This document shows positions 50,717-62,226 of a DNA stretch of 64,000 bases, in pieces. Source of the stretch: Trichoplax sp. H2 (lineage: Eukaryota; Placozoa; Uniplacotomia; Trichoplacea); NCBI GenBank assembly GCA_003344405.1, contig NOWV01000031.1, forward strand, positions 186,001 to 250,000, written 5' to 3'. Made by a program: the position numbers and the translations under genes. Positions within the stretch are counted from its first letter, which is position 1. Each line of letters opens with the position of its first letter. Under the pieces are notes generated by a model. That model had not been told where the DNA came from and did not search any database. It saw only the letters and a program-made list of their open reading frames with translations.

Positions 50717-52024
50717 CTATACGTCTATTGAAATACTAAAATCTTCGCTATTTACTGCCTTACTATCGAGCAGTTTAGAGCGAAAATAGACAGCTCTCTG
50801 TAATATTTTACGGGCTTCTATATATTTTCCTTGCAATATGTGTATTGCGGCAATTTTTTTACAACTAGTAATAACAGATGAGTGATTTTCTGAATATATA
50901 TTTGTTCGCGATTCCATGCTTTTTTTATAAAAATAAATTGCTTGATCATATTGACCTTGATGATAATAAACATTAGCAATATTTTCCTGGGTGATAACAA
51001 CATATAAGCTTATTTCTCCTAAAATTTGTACTTGAATAATTAGACATTTATTGTACATTGATAAAGCTTCTTTATATCTTTGTTGATGGAGGAATATACA
51101 ACCAATATTATTATATGAAGTAGCAACATCTAAATTGTGGTCACCAAGTATCTCTTGTTGAATATTAAGTGATTTCTGATACATTAAAAGAGCGTCTTCA
51201 TACTTACACTGACTGTCATATATCCCACCAATGTTATTGTATGATATAGCTATATCGAGATTACTCTCTTCCAATGTTTGTCGCTGAATAGAAAGAGATT
51301 TCTGATACATAGCCAGTGCTTTATCGAATTGAAATTGTCGATAATAGATACATCCGAAATTGTTATATGAATTAGCAATACTCAAGCTATTATCGCCGAA
51401 AATTTTTCTTTGAATTGTAGCACATTTCTGCAGCATTTCTATAGCATAATCGTATTGGTATTGGTGATAGTAAATCAGTCCAATATTATTGTAAGATATA
51501 GCAACATCTAAATGATCTATTCCTGGTAATTTAAGTCGAATGTGAAGAGATTTTCGATACATGGATAATGCTTCTTCAAATTGAGACATACGAGAGAGAA
51601 CATAACCAATCTCGTGATAAATATTAGCAACTTTCTGTTTTTTTGCTTTTGGTATTAGATCCAAACATTTCCTGTAATCATCTAACGCTTCTTTATACAA
51701 TTCTTTCCTAGTCTTAATAAGTCCTTGATTATAGAAGCATTGAGCGAGACTTGATAAATCTTTCATTTTTTCAGCTATTTTTTGTGATTGATAACAATTT
51801 GCTAAGGCCAATTCAAAACGAAATTCTTCTCTAAAAGTAATGGAAATATCCAGATAAATATGAAATCGAAGTGGATTGTTTCTCCGATTAGTCAAACATT
51901 TAGTTAGATCCAAAGCTTGATTAAAACATTCCCGGGCTTGCTGATAATTTTTCTTGTGATAGGCCCGTTTACCAGCCTTTCGTAAGGTCTGAGCTTGCGA
52001 AAATAGAGTCTGTTGATTACCCAT
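50717..52024 (-). CDS. Kinesin-light-chain-like TPR protein, intronless
   Basis: The product has 435 residues and consists almost entirely of tetratricopeptide repeats. An N-terminal unit lies at about 12-46 (AGKRAYHKKNYQQARECFNQ), followed by several diverged units and then at least five tandem 42-residue units. These have the core SYNNIG-x-IYY-x-Q-x-x-Y-x-x-AL-x-MYQKSL-x-IQ, the kinesin-light-chain or NPHP3 class also seen in multi-TPR proteins of early animals. TPR superhelices are protein-binding scaffolds. There is no kinase, NB-ARC or other catalytic domain, so only an adaptor role can be suggested. The start MGNQQT (Gly2, Thr6) fits an N-myristoylation signal, which would anchor the scaffold to membranes. 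Single-exon structure with homogeneous repeats suggests recent expansion or retrocopying. Confidence 0.9.
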   Translation of the reverse strand: MGNQQTLFSQAQTLRKAGKRAYHKKNYQQARECFNQALDLTKCLTNRRNNPLRFHIYLDISITFREEFRFELALANCYQSQKIAEKMKDLSSLAQCFYNQGLIKTRKELYKEALDDYRKCLDLIPKAKKQKVANIYHEIGYVLSRMSQFEEALSMYRKSLHIRLKLPGIDHLDVAISYNNIGLIYYHQYQYDYAIEMLQKCATIQRKIFGDNSLSIANSYNNFGCIYYRQFQFDKALAMYQKSLSIQRQTLEESNLDIAISYNNIGGIYDSQCKYEDALLMYQKSLNIQQEILGDHNLDVATSYNNIGCIFLHQQRYKEALSMYNKCLIIQVQILGEISLYVVITQENIANVYYHQGQYDQAIYFYKKSMESRTNIYSENHSSVITSCKKIAAIHILQGKYIEARKILQRAVYFRSKLLDSKAVNSEDFSISIDV

Positions 52025-55000
52025 GTCACAAAAACATGTAAAAATTAGCGATATTAGTGTCTTGTACGATTTACAATTTGTGAGTTATAATATACTTCAA
52101 TTTAAAAATCATCTGAATACACCATAAAATCTGAAGAATTTTTACAAAATTTTAAACAAACTGAAATGAAACTGTTCGAAAATTCGAAAAATGCCACTTA
52201 AATCATATCCATATCCAACCATAGGGTCTGAAACCGAGGAAAAGAAGCATTATTTCCTTTCAATTTTTCCTTTGAATTGCAAAGGTGCTCAAAGACTATT
52301 ATACGTATTATTTTTAATTAGCTACTAATTATCTATAAGTGCATATTGAATGGGTTTATCGAACTATTTATTTATCAATTTTAGGACATTTTACAATTAA
52401 TGTTCGACCAATTAATAATTTCAAGTTATTCTATTTAATAATTGATTAATTATATTTTGAGATGCACAGAACATTATAAGTTAATGAAATCATTGCTTAG
52501 TTTTACTCAAGCTCAAATAAAATGTAATGATTACATTACTTTTCTCTCAATTTTTTCTATTTGCTTAAACTATACGCTAAATTTTTATTTTATCATTGGA
52601 TAATTGATATATTTAAATGACTGCAAAGTAACTTAGTATTGTGATTGTAGACTATAAGCCAAGCCTATTATGATGTACAGTAGTGTCGTTTCTACATTTA
52701 TCTTATGATATTTTTAGTAGCCCATAATTATAGACAGTAATTTTAGACTTTGTACTAGAGTACAGATGAATGCATACGGTAAGATTTTAAGTTACTAATA
52801 AGGTTATAGGTAAAAACAGAAATGTAAATCAAGTATTAGGATATGGTTAGTTTATTATACTTTATGTGGTAGCAATAATGTCGACGCAATTACCGTATTC
52901 GTTACCATATTGGATTAATGATGGTCTGCCATAAAATAGTGTTACTAATAATAATTAGATTATGTGTAAAATAGGGCAAAATGCTGCTAAGCTGATTGTA
53001 GCGCTGCGTAGGCTACGAAGAGTATAAAAGCCAGAGACATTAAGTTATCTAATTGTTCTTTCTAGAAGTCTTCAATGTTTGTATTTGACTAGATTAGAGG
53101 TATGTGTCGCTAGTCTTTGTATTAGATCTAATAAAATTCTAATTTTCTGCCAATTTTAATTTTGAGATCGGATTTTTATCACACTAATACGCTTTATTCT
53201 TAATATTAATCGATATGATATTCTTATACGGTGACTGAAGTTAGCTTAGCTACTAGATTTCGAGAACTCAACGCTGAAAATTTTATTATCTCATGTAGGA
53301 TGAATTAATTCATGATTTTTACAGTAGTCTATTTCATTAATCACTAGTGCAAACTCCCGTCGCTTTGCTGACGGTTTACGATAACGTGCTCATTTAACAG
53401 ATAGTATATTACCATTTGTCGTAGACCTGTCAGAGGTTCAATAACTTTATACCTTGTAGGCAAGAATCTGCAGCTACATATTAAATATGGTTCTATCGAA
53501 GCTTTAGGTATAGGATAAATGCTATTAAAATAATATTAGAAATGTTACTTTTGGGAGTCAGACAAAAATGTGATATCAAAACTCCCCAAAATTATAGGGG
53601 TCTATACTTCTATGGTCTTTGCTTACAATTTGCAACAGTGATGAAGATCCGAATAAGCTTAAAAAGATAAGAGCGATAGTACATTAGCAAAAGTATACTC
53701 ACCGACTATTTATGAGTATTTTCGAAGAAGCTACTATGAAATGCTAGAAATAGCAAACAGTTTTTGGCAGTACATTGCAGATAATCTGAAAACATGTGTC
53801 ACAATTTCACTTCTGCGACAAGGTAAAGTACGGTAAAAGTCTATAAGTAGCTACAGACTTTAATGCCCTTTTACTTAACGTTAAACACACATAGCAAAAG
53901 ACTGTAAAGATGAAACTTTTATTAGCAAAGATATATCTACAACTTTTTACCACTACTGAACTCAAATGTTCCGGTTTATATAGGAACCGTCTAATTCGTA
54001 AACAACAACAGTATTATTGTTATACTTTAGTAGGAGAAACATCTCGAAATGAGATGTTCCTAACATAGCTTTTCTATCAGTAAATATTTTGAATCTTTTA
54101 CTCATAATTAATCTTAATCTAAGCTCGTAGGTTATCTAATTCAACTATCATCAACTAGAACTTGAATCATCTTACAGCTATCTATCACTCAATAATAATC
54201 AATATCAAATATGTAATGAACTATTACAAACAACATCCATGTTAAGGCATTACTTATCTTACCTAGCACTACAAGTATGGATATTCTCCATACTAGCTAC
54301 TACTGTACTTATTAAACTATCCTAATAAGTTCGAATTATCTTGATTGTCACTTACTTATGGTAGAATGTAAATTATCGTGGAAATGTCCCACGATAATAC
54401 ATATCGTAATCTGAATATTCTGTATTAGTCATCAGATGTCTATGTTTGTGAATACTGTTGTCTGTATTAGGGAGTCGTAGCTAAAGTTAATGTCTAATTC
54501 AGAGAATGATTCTAAAGTTAATCGTACTAACTATAACTCATGTACTGTTGAGGAAGAGTATATAAACGCAATATATCGTGTAATAAAGTTAATTCTGAAA
54601 CTTAGTGATTAACGTAAAATACGAGGTGTCTAAGTCTTCGTGTAGTCTGCTTGTAGCGCAAAAGTGTTTCTGATAGTGCAGATATCGTTCCTTGATACGT
54701 GCTTCAAGGGATTGATTTATTGATCATACATTACGTTATCTTCTTGCAAAGCTGTTTTGTGACAAAAACTTAATTCGGTTTAACTTCTTATAGATTTTAT
54801 TTCGTATCTTAACATATTGTAAACAAGACTCCTTTATTCGGGTTAGCACTTACGAATTATCAGTCGTGAAAATAACTTGTATATGGATTTATAGTTTAAA
54901 ATAAAATTTTGTTTTGAACTCCTTAGAAATATGAAACTTTCTTTAGGAATTGTTGTTATGAGTGATAAAGTAAATCCTTGCGGTATTACGACGAATTAGC

Positions 55001-57413
55001 AAATGTTTCGAGTAGTTATTTGAAATATAGAAATTTGATATAGTTTGTAATAGAAACAAACATATGTATGAAATTGTTTATTACTTCAAATTAATCAATT
55101 TAGCAGTTACCTAAATCAAAAATTGCATTCATTGATCAATCAGTCTGTTAACTGATAAATATGAAAGTAGGGGCTGAAATTGAAATACTTTGAATTCAAA
55201 AGTACTGAAATAGCAAACGGGCGGCTAAAATCAACAAGTAATTCGATGAAATGGAGCACTAAAACTTTAATCGATCTTTCAAATTTTCTGCCCATAAATT
55301 ATGGAAAAAATATAGACCGTTCCTAATTTAGGAAAGAGTCTAACGAATTACTTCAAGAAGTATGTGGAATAAAATCTTTTCTATTAGAAACTTTTCAGCT
55401 TTTCAAAGACTAAATTCATAATAAAGTTAAAGACACAATCACTTTAAATCTGATTTAAATCGCAGGAGACAATTTGTGATTTAGTATCTTTAAAATATTT
55501 AAGTAAGAACTAGCAATTCTTGTAAATTTTCACTTCATTACTTAACTTCAGATTCCTCTAACGATACCAAGAACTATCTACCTTGAGTCATCTACTTATA
55601 ATATTATATACAACTACATTTATACTATGGTAAATCTGAATTATGTTATCGTAGAAATCATAAAAGTTTTTAAACTATCTTATTATCTCTAGCTAAAGCA
55701 TTGCGCTCATAGTTCGCTGTTAGACTACAAACGAATTGATAAATTTTCATAGCTACGGCATACTACATAGTCTACATTCGTTACTGTTGTGGGGATTAAT
55801 GCAGCATAGCTTTGCTCGAAAAATGTCTAAGTGATCGGAAAATGATGATTTCAAATAGCCACTACAACAACCACCTATGACACGATGAAGGAATCATTTC
55901 TTAACATCCTTCCGATATCTTATAATATTTCCCTGATTAACTTTTAAGAAATCAGAATCAATCATATTAAAACCAGGGACTTTTCGATTTTAATCTTTAA
56001 TTCTCATTTTTTTAATTTAAGAATTTGATTTTTATCGTAAAGTCCTAGTTAAAACTTACGTACTGGTAGATGCTGTAATAATATATTCATTGGCCGTAAC
56101 ATATTAATAACAAAGCCTTTATCGTATAAATTTCTTAAAATTTATACTTACTAAATCGAAATAGTTAGCAATATCTTCTTTTATATACGGTATAATTGTT
56201 AGGAGAATTGTTCTGCATCCAATCCTCAATATTACGTAAAATTAGAAGTTGGGTGTAATTAGAGTTGCTGATGTCTAATAAAGTTTTATTTATCTTGCAT
56301 CACACAGTATATAGTTGTTAGCAAAATTGATCCATATCTAATCCTTCAATATCATCTAAAAGTTAGACATATCATAGTTGCTAATATCGGTAGAAATCGA
56401 TGTATCATGGTTGCTCTATTTAATTACCTAGTACAAATTATGTTGCAGATTTAATATTGTGATGTAGCCGCCACAAATATTACAATATGATCTATTCATA
56501 GTAAAGCTTTACTTTGTTACATAAGTTAGTCCACCTACTAAATTACTAAAATAACTATAAAAGAAATCATAGTTAGTTGTGCATCTAATAGGTACAGGGA
56601 CGATTTAAAAATTCTATCATTATAAATACTAAGGGCTATCTACATTCAGTTTAAAACAGTTCGACTTATCACATCAACTTACAATTCGAATTTGTTTTTG
56701 TTTAAGCTTATAGCCGTATTCCTAAGCTCTTATTAACACTGCTTAAAAAATATAAAATAAACCTCCGGAAATATTGCAAATAACTGATTTTTCCTGATTC
56801 GCCTTTAAAATATTTTATTTAATCGGTACGCTGCTATTGCAAGGCTTTTATCGAAAACAATAAATGGAAAAATGATTGACAATATCCATTTCGCTCTGCA
56901 CCATTTATTGGTAAAGTAAGCACTGCTTTAATCTTTAATATCAAAAGATATTAAATATTTCAAAATGATAATCTTTATTAATTGTTGGCTAATAAGTGAT
57001 CTTGAACAGCGGCCGGTATACCACAATAAAGTTGAATTTTTATTATGAAAATAGTGAAACCGTTAAAGTACAAAGCCATGACACATGCAGTTTTAAACCT
57101 AGCTAACAAATGGATAGGCTCTTTAATTACTAGTGCACTATGCACAATTACAAAAATTTTGTTAATCAATATTAGTAAAAAAGTAAGAATATTTCAAAAT
57201 ATCCAAGATGGTAGAGACAAGATAATTTCAAATAAAGCAGATGTTAGTACCGCTAAGAATTTATCATTTACCTAATGTCTCCTATATTTTAAAATCTTTC
57301 CAAGATTAACCTTCATGAATTATAAGTAGTCATGCCATAACTTTAATATTAAATACAAAATCATTATCATAAATCTATCCCATTTTATGATTCCAGCCTT
57401 TATATGAACTATA
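52025..57413. other. Long gene-less stretch with hairpins
   Basis: More than 5 kb without a supportable gene. Between 54030 and 54400 there are three short perfect or near-perfect hairpins (see separate entry). Confidence 0.5.
54031..54398. repeat. Cluster of three short hairpins
   Basis: Inverted repeats occur at 54038-54045/54051-54058 (8 bp, extendable with a bulge), 54274-54281/54287-54294 (8 bp) and 54372-54381/54389-54398 (10 bp), with loops of 5 to 7 bases. They resemble the hairpins at 1750-1774 and 5513-5533 in arm and loop size but differ in sequence. Confidence 0.6.
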
Positions 57414-57419
57414 TTTATT
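57414..57419 (-). terminator. Candidate polyadenylation signal of the MADF gene
   Basis: TTTATT on the plus strand (AATAAA on the minus strand) lies about 70 bases past the minus-strand stop codon. Confidence 0.4.
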
Positions 57420-57486
57420 GGATAAGATATTTCTAGCTTATTATATCATAATCGTGATAGTTATTTTTCCATATTTATAATAATGG

Positions 57487-59474
57487 TTAGCAGAAGTGAT
57501 CCACATCTGTGGTATCGAAATCGTCTAGAAAACTAGAACTAAAGCTATTGGTACTAGTAGATATTGGCGAAACAGTAGTATAATGGACAAACTTATATAT
57601 AACATGATGATGAACAGTCTGTTCAGTTTGCTTATTTAAGTTCTCAACGGCTGGCGATAATGTTTGTAATGATTTATGCTCTATTATTACCTTTGGCCTG
57701 CACTCTTCTATAATATTACGAGTATGACTAAAAGATGACACTTTATCATGAATGGAATCGATTGATTTAACTCTTTGAGTGTTATTTGTGATAATAGTTT
57801 CCATCAATTCGATGGACTTGCTATTATTTTCTCTCTCATCTGTTTTTTCTATTCCGTTTGATGGCTGATAGCAAGGATGACGGTAATGACATAGACAAGA
57901 TACACTTGGATTCAAATCTTCACTACTTTTACACGCTATCATACGAGTATACGGATTGGATTTTGGCATAGTTTGCTGATATATCAGGTCTATAATCTTC
58001 CATTTAGTCCATTGGAGTGATGTTGAGTCTAGAACTTTTCTTAATTCATTTCCTACCAATTTACCAAAATGATCATAATCATCTTCAACTTGTCCTTCTT
58101 GTATCTTCAGCTCATTCATCGTTTTCAAGGCCTTCTCCGTACCATTATTATCCGATTTACTCCTCTTGCTACGATCATTCCCGATCTCAGTAATAGTCCA
58201 TTCAGGACTCTCTGATCGCTTTACGGGTGTCTTTTTGCAATTTTCTCTGTTGGATAACTTACTGGAGCGTTGGATGCTTGCTGACTATAATAATTTAAGT
58301 TTACGTATTAAGTTAAAATAGCAATAGATTTCTATTATAGGTAGGTAAGTGATAAAATGATACTCTAAGTTATCAATGGTTCACATCTTAGTCCGCAGAT
58401 CATTTGGTATATTTCAAATTAGTTCACGAAATATTAATGATTTTGATAAAATAATAGCATTATTAATTATCCTTTTCTATATAAAATCGATGATTTCACT
58501 TAGTTCATCTGTAAATATTTTATAAGCTATTTACTACAATAAAGACGCCTGAATTCGCATCTTAAGAAACTTTATGATGCAATTACAGTAATTGAGTCCT
58601 GAAGTACATGAAATATTTATGCTCTCTTTTCCTGTAACTTAAGAATTCTAATCTTTTTTACTTGCATAATGAATTGGATAATGATTGATCTTCTAATATA
58701 TTTTGTGTAGAAAACAGAACCTATCTTAATGCTATATTTTCTTTAAAATGCCTACAACTACACCTACCGGATTAGTACTTCTATTCGGTAGGCTATCAAA
58801 TGCTTCTTTTCCATGACTCTAGAGATAGTTAGAGAGCGACATGAGGAACAAACGTTTATCAAATAGAAATGCAGTATTTTACACATCTTAAAGATAATTT
58901 TTATCAAACATTCTTACTGATTCCGATTTATTAGCAATCACTTCCATCTTAGGCATAGAAGATATTACCGACGACGGTTGTGATCGTTGCCCATAAATTT
59001 CTTCTTTGGACTTGAAACATAATTTTAAATGCAATTATTTTAATACCGTAACTGCCTCAGCTCTTTGAAAATTTATTTTAACGAGAAAATGTTTCTTTCG
59101 TTACTACGGCTTACCAATGGCGTACTCCATGTTGGTAATGGAGCTTGTACATCACGAAGAAATTTTAATGACTCAAAAAATGGCCATGTTGATTGGTAAA
59201 TACTATTGGCAGCTACGCCCGATCTTCGCGTTGAAATCATTCGCTGATGTTCTCGAAAAAATTGAGTACGAAGCGAGTTCATTTTTTTCTCAGTTACTAT
59301 GGGCTGACAATGTAATTTCTTAGCCATTTCCTTCCATGCCATGTATCGAACAGCTCGATTTTTATAATGAGGATGCCAAACATTCCACAAGACTTCATTT
59401 TCACGATATAGATCAATCAGTTTCTTGATTTTTTCAATTCCCCAATCTAGTTCTGCTTGATAATTTCCTTCCAT
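57487..59474 (-). CDS. MADF-BESS-type DNA-binding protein, 4 exons
   Basis: Minus-strand exons read as 59115-59474, 58918-59010, 58768-58818 and 57487-58284, all joined in phase 0, total 1,302 bases (433 residues). Exon 1 carries a MADF (Myb/SANT-like) domain at about 12-112. It shows IKKLIDLYRENEVLWNVW, then AWKEMAKKL, LRTQFFREHQRM and the closing WPFFESLKFLRD, the canonical three-Trp/aromatic pattern. Exons 2 and 3 encode a Ser-rich linker. Exon 4 holds a basic stretch (CKKTPVKRSES) and, at about 236-275, DHFGKLVGNELRKVL followed by KWKIIDLIYQQT, which matches the C-terminal BESS-like self-association motif (F-G-x-x-V-x-x-x-L-R). Family members such as Adf-1 bind DNA in the nucleus through MADF and contact each other through BESS. 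The start follows from the domain lying near the N-terminus. Confidence 0.85.
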
Positions 59475-61724
59475 TTACGGTTTTAATTATTCTTTATCAA
59501 ACTACACTAATTGAATAGCCTATTTTGAATAGTACAGAAAAACTACATGTTCAAACAAATATTATAATATTGTAATAAAGTAAAATATCATCTGCACTTA
59601 TTTCTATACGGTATATTGCAGCAATACGTCTCTTAGCACAGCTATCGTTCCTTATATCTTCCAGATAGTATAATACACTTTCAGTTTAACTTTGACATGA
59701 TAGTTGCAATACAAGTTTAAGCTGTTAACAAGTGGTGTAAAAAAATTTTGTTCGCTAATAAAAATGAGATCTATCCTCGCAATGTTAGATATCCTTAGTG
59801 CACTTCAAACTATCTAGAATTTTACTCCGGTTCGTTGTTGCTGTATATAGATATCGTTGTCTGTTGATATATTTAATGTTATATCGAAAAGGTGGTTAAT
59901 GTAATAAGATAAATTATAATTTACATGAAGTAAATTTGCACTATTCATGGGTCTTATTAGTTGCTTCTTATGAGAAGAATTGGATAAAGCAATTCTTTTA
60001 TGCCAGTCTACCTAGATCTATCACTGTAAAGAATCCATATCATAATAAGACAGTTTACCGATCAATACATTTAAAGTAATTATCAGTTATTATTAAAAAG
60101 TTTTCGTATTTGTTTAGCTAAATTGCTTTCTCAAACACAAATATGTATCATTTTTAGCAATCGATATTTTCTAACTGTACTTAAATTGTATAATATTACA
60201 CGATTATTGACCACATAATCCTATCTTACTTTATTCGAAAATAGATCTTAAAATAGGATTACCAATTGAAGCTTGAACTTGGTTAAACTTTACGCGTTAA
60301 TATAAAAGACCTACCTACACGAGTTAATCCAGTTATTGATTCGTTGTCAATCTTCTAAATTGCAATATATCCTTATTTACCTCGAATAAATGCGATAAAA
60401 GAACTTGATTGCAAACCACCAAAAAATAGTTATGAAACTGCCTTAGCGCAGGGACTCAAACAGTGTATTCTGATCGATTTGTTGAATTTGAGTATACGAC
60501 ATCTCAAGTATTTGCGAATTTTATTAATTTTTTACAATAAATACATAGACAATTACTGTACCTGAACCTTATCTGGACAGACTAATCATGGCTGTAAATC
60601 CAATTAGCTGTTATTTATAATTACCGTTACCATTACATCGGTTATTACAGCATATTAATCTACAGAAGTTGAAAATTGGCTTATATATGTAGATCCATTA
60701 CAACAATCGGTGCATTGCACCAGATATCAGGTCTATTTTGCACCGTCTGCAACTAATATCATTTCGGTTAACTCTTATTATCGTATATAGAAAGGAGAAA
60801 TCACAATCTAAATGACGGGTAACTTGCATTTTAAATTAGAATGATACTGTATGGTCAATGACAACTATAGGAAAGGCATAGAAATTTGTAATTACGGCAA
60901 TTACAAAGTCGATAAAATTAAAGAATTTGGTGCCAATTTATGATGTCTGTGATTGACTGCCTCAAACACCTCAACTTTTTCAGAAATACAGATAGATGTC
61001 AACACTGGCGTGAGGGCTGAGCTAAAAAGTCAATAAAAAAACTACGAACGATGGCCTATCATTAATTTTCCCTAATAATGATAGGAAAGACCATTTTCCC
61101 CCAAATATTCTTTTCATTTATATCCGATAAGGTTTATCGTAAAACATTGCAAACAGTTCCTTTCTTTTGTCGGTTTGTTCATTTTTAATTCTAATGTCAA
61201 TCTCTTTTAATAGAGCAGTGAGGAATTATACCAATATATAATTAGCTAAAAAATTAGGTTGTTCAGCATCTCGAGGGTTGCATCAATTTCCAAAATTAAT
61301 TATAATGCACAAAGTAACGTAGTGAGAATTTTAGTTACCATGCATAGAACATTCCTAAATTTTTCCACAATACTATCAGTTTATATGGATTTAAAGGTCT
61401 ACCTTGCTAAACTCCGGTAAACACTGACGGCTGATTCTGTAATATTTAGGGTTAAATTGTAGTAATACAGTAGAATCATGGTAATCAAGAGATAACGCCA
61501 TCGCATAATCTTCAAATCTAGTCAGCGAAATATTGCATGTTACGGTTGCATTAGAGCATTACTGTAACATTTACAACTGAAGCTGAATTCAATTAACGAC
61601 GGATTAAACTAAGCCAATGCATTAACTATAAGGAATGAATTAAATAGTAGGTTAAAAAATCTTCGACTGCAATTACTTGTTGTAGAATCAACAGCACAAT
61701 AAATGCAATTGTATTCTGCTATAG
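59475..61724. other. Gene-less stretch
   Basis: No supportable exon; it includes the upstream region of the MADF gene. No TATA box or repeat stood out. Confidence 0.5.
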
Positions 61725-61952
61725 TGGATTTGGAAAAACGGCAAATGCTATTAATACACACATTGATAACTGTCTACTCATATGAACGTTCGTCTCCTAT
61801 TACTACACGGCACACTTCTGATTTAGACCGAATTAATTACAGTAACACATTGACGAAGGAAGCCACTTCCAACAGGTGCACTACGCCAGTTGGTAATCAT
61901 GGTGATACTGTAGCTGTTTATGTAAATCGACCAGGCATTTTCGAATACTTAG
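61725..61952 (+). CDS. Orphan phase 1-1 exon of unknown gene
   Basis: A 76-codon open frame is bounded by the acceptor CTGCTATAG|TG and the donor TACTTAG|gtaaac, both in phase 1. It encodes VDLEKRQMLLIHTLITVYS and later GDTVAVYVNRPGIFEYL. A shorter version can start at an in-frame acceptor at 61827. An in-frame ATG at 61703 could also make it a first exon. A possible terminal mini-exon follows near 62005-62033. I do not recognise the family. Confidence 0.35.
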
Positions 61953-62194
61953 GTAAACGATACATTCTCTTCCTTTCCATGGCCATGTGCATTGTAAACT
62001 CTAGTTTCTTACATTCGTGCAGACTCAAAATAGTCCATTTCCTTAGGACAGAGTGATAAACACTGACAATCATCGACAACAGATCTTTTACATGTAGTTA
62101 GTGTTTTCATATACAGAAAATCTGTAGGTGTTGGAAACAAATAAGCACAGTTAATTTAGAGAACAGTAATTAAACATTAAAAGACTAAAATCTT
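61953..62194. other. Short intergenic stretch before RPS26
   Basis: Nothing supportable apart from the possible mini-exon near 62005-62033. It lies beyond the 3' end of RPS26. Confidence 0.4.
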
Positions 62195-62200
62195 TTTATT
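62195..62200 (-). terminator. Polyadenylation signal of RPS26
   Basis: TTTATT on the plus strand is AATAAA on the minus strand, about 27 bases after the RPS26 stop codon. This fits the very short 3' UTRs usual for ribosomal protein genes. Confidence 0.6.
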
Positions 62201-62226
62201 TGACTTTAATACATGATGAAGAGAAT

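Noticed and set aside
59117-59323. 68-codon plus-strand open frame
   Set aside because: It is antisense to the MADF exon, which carries the clear domain on the minus strand.
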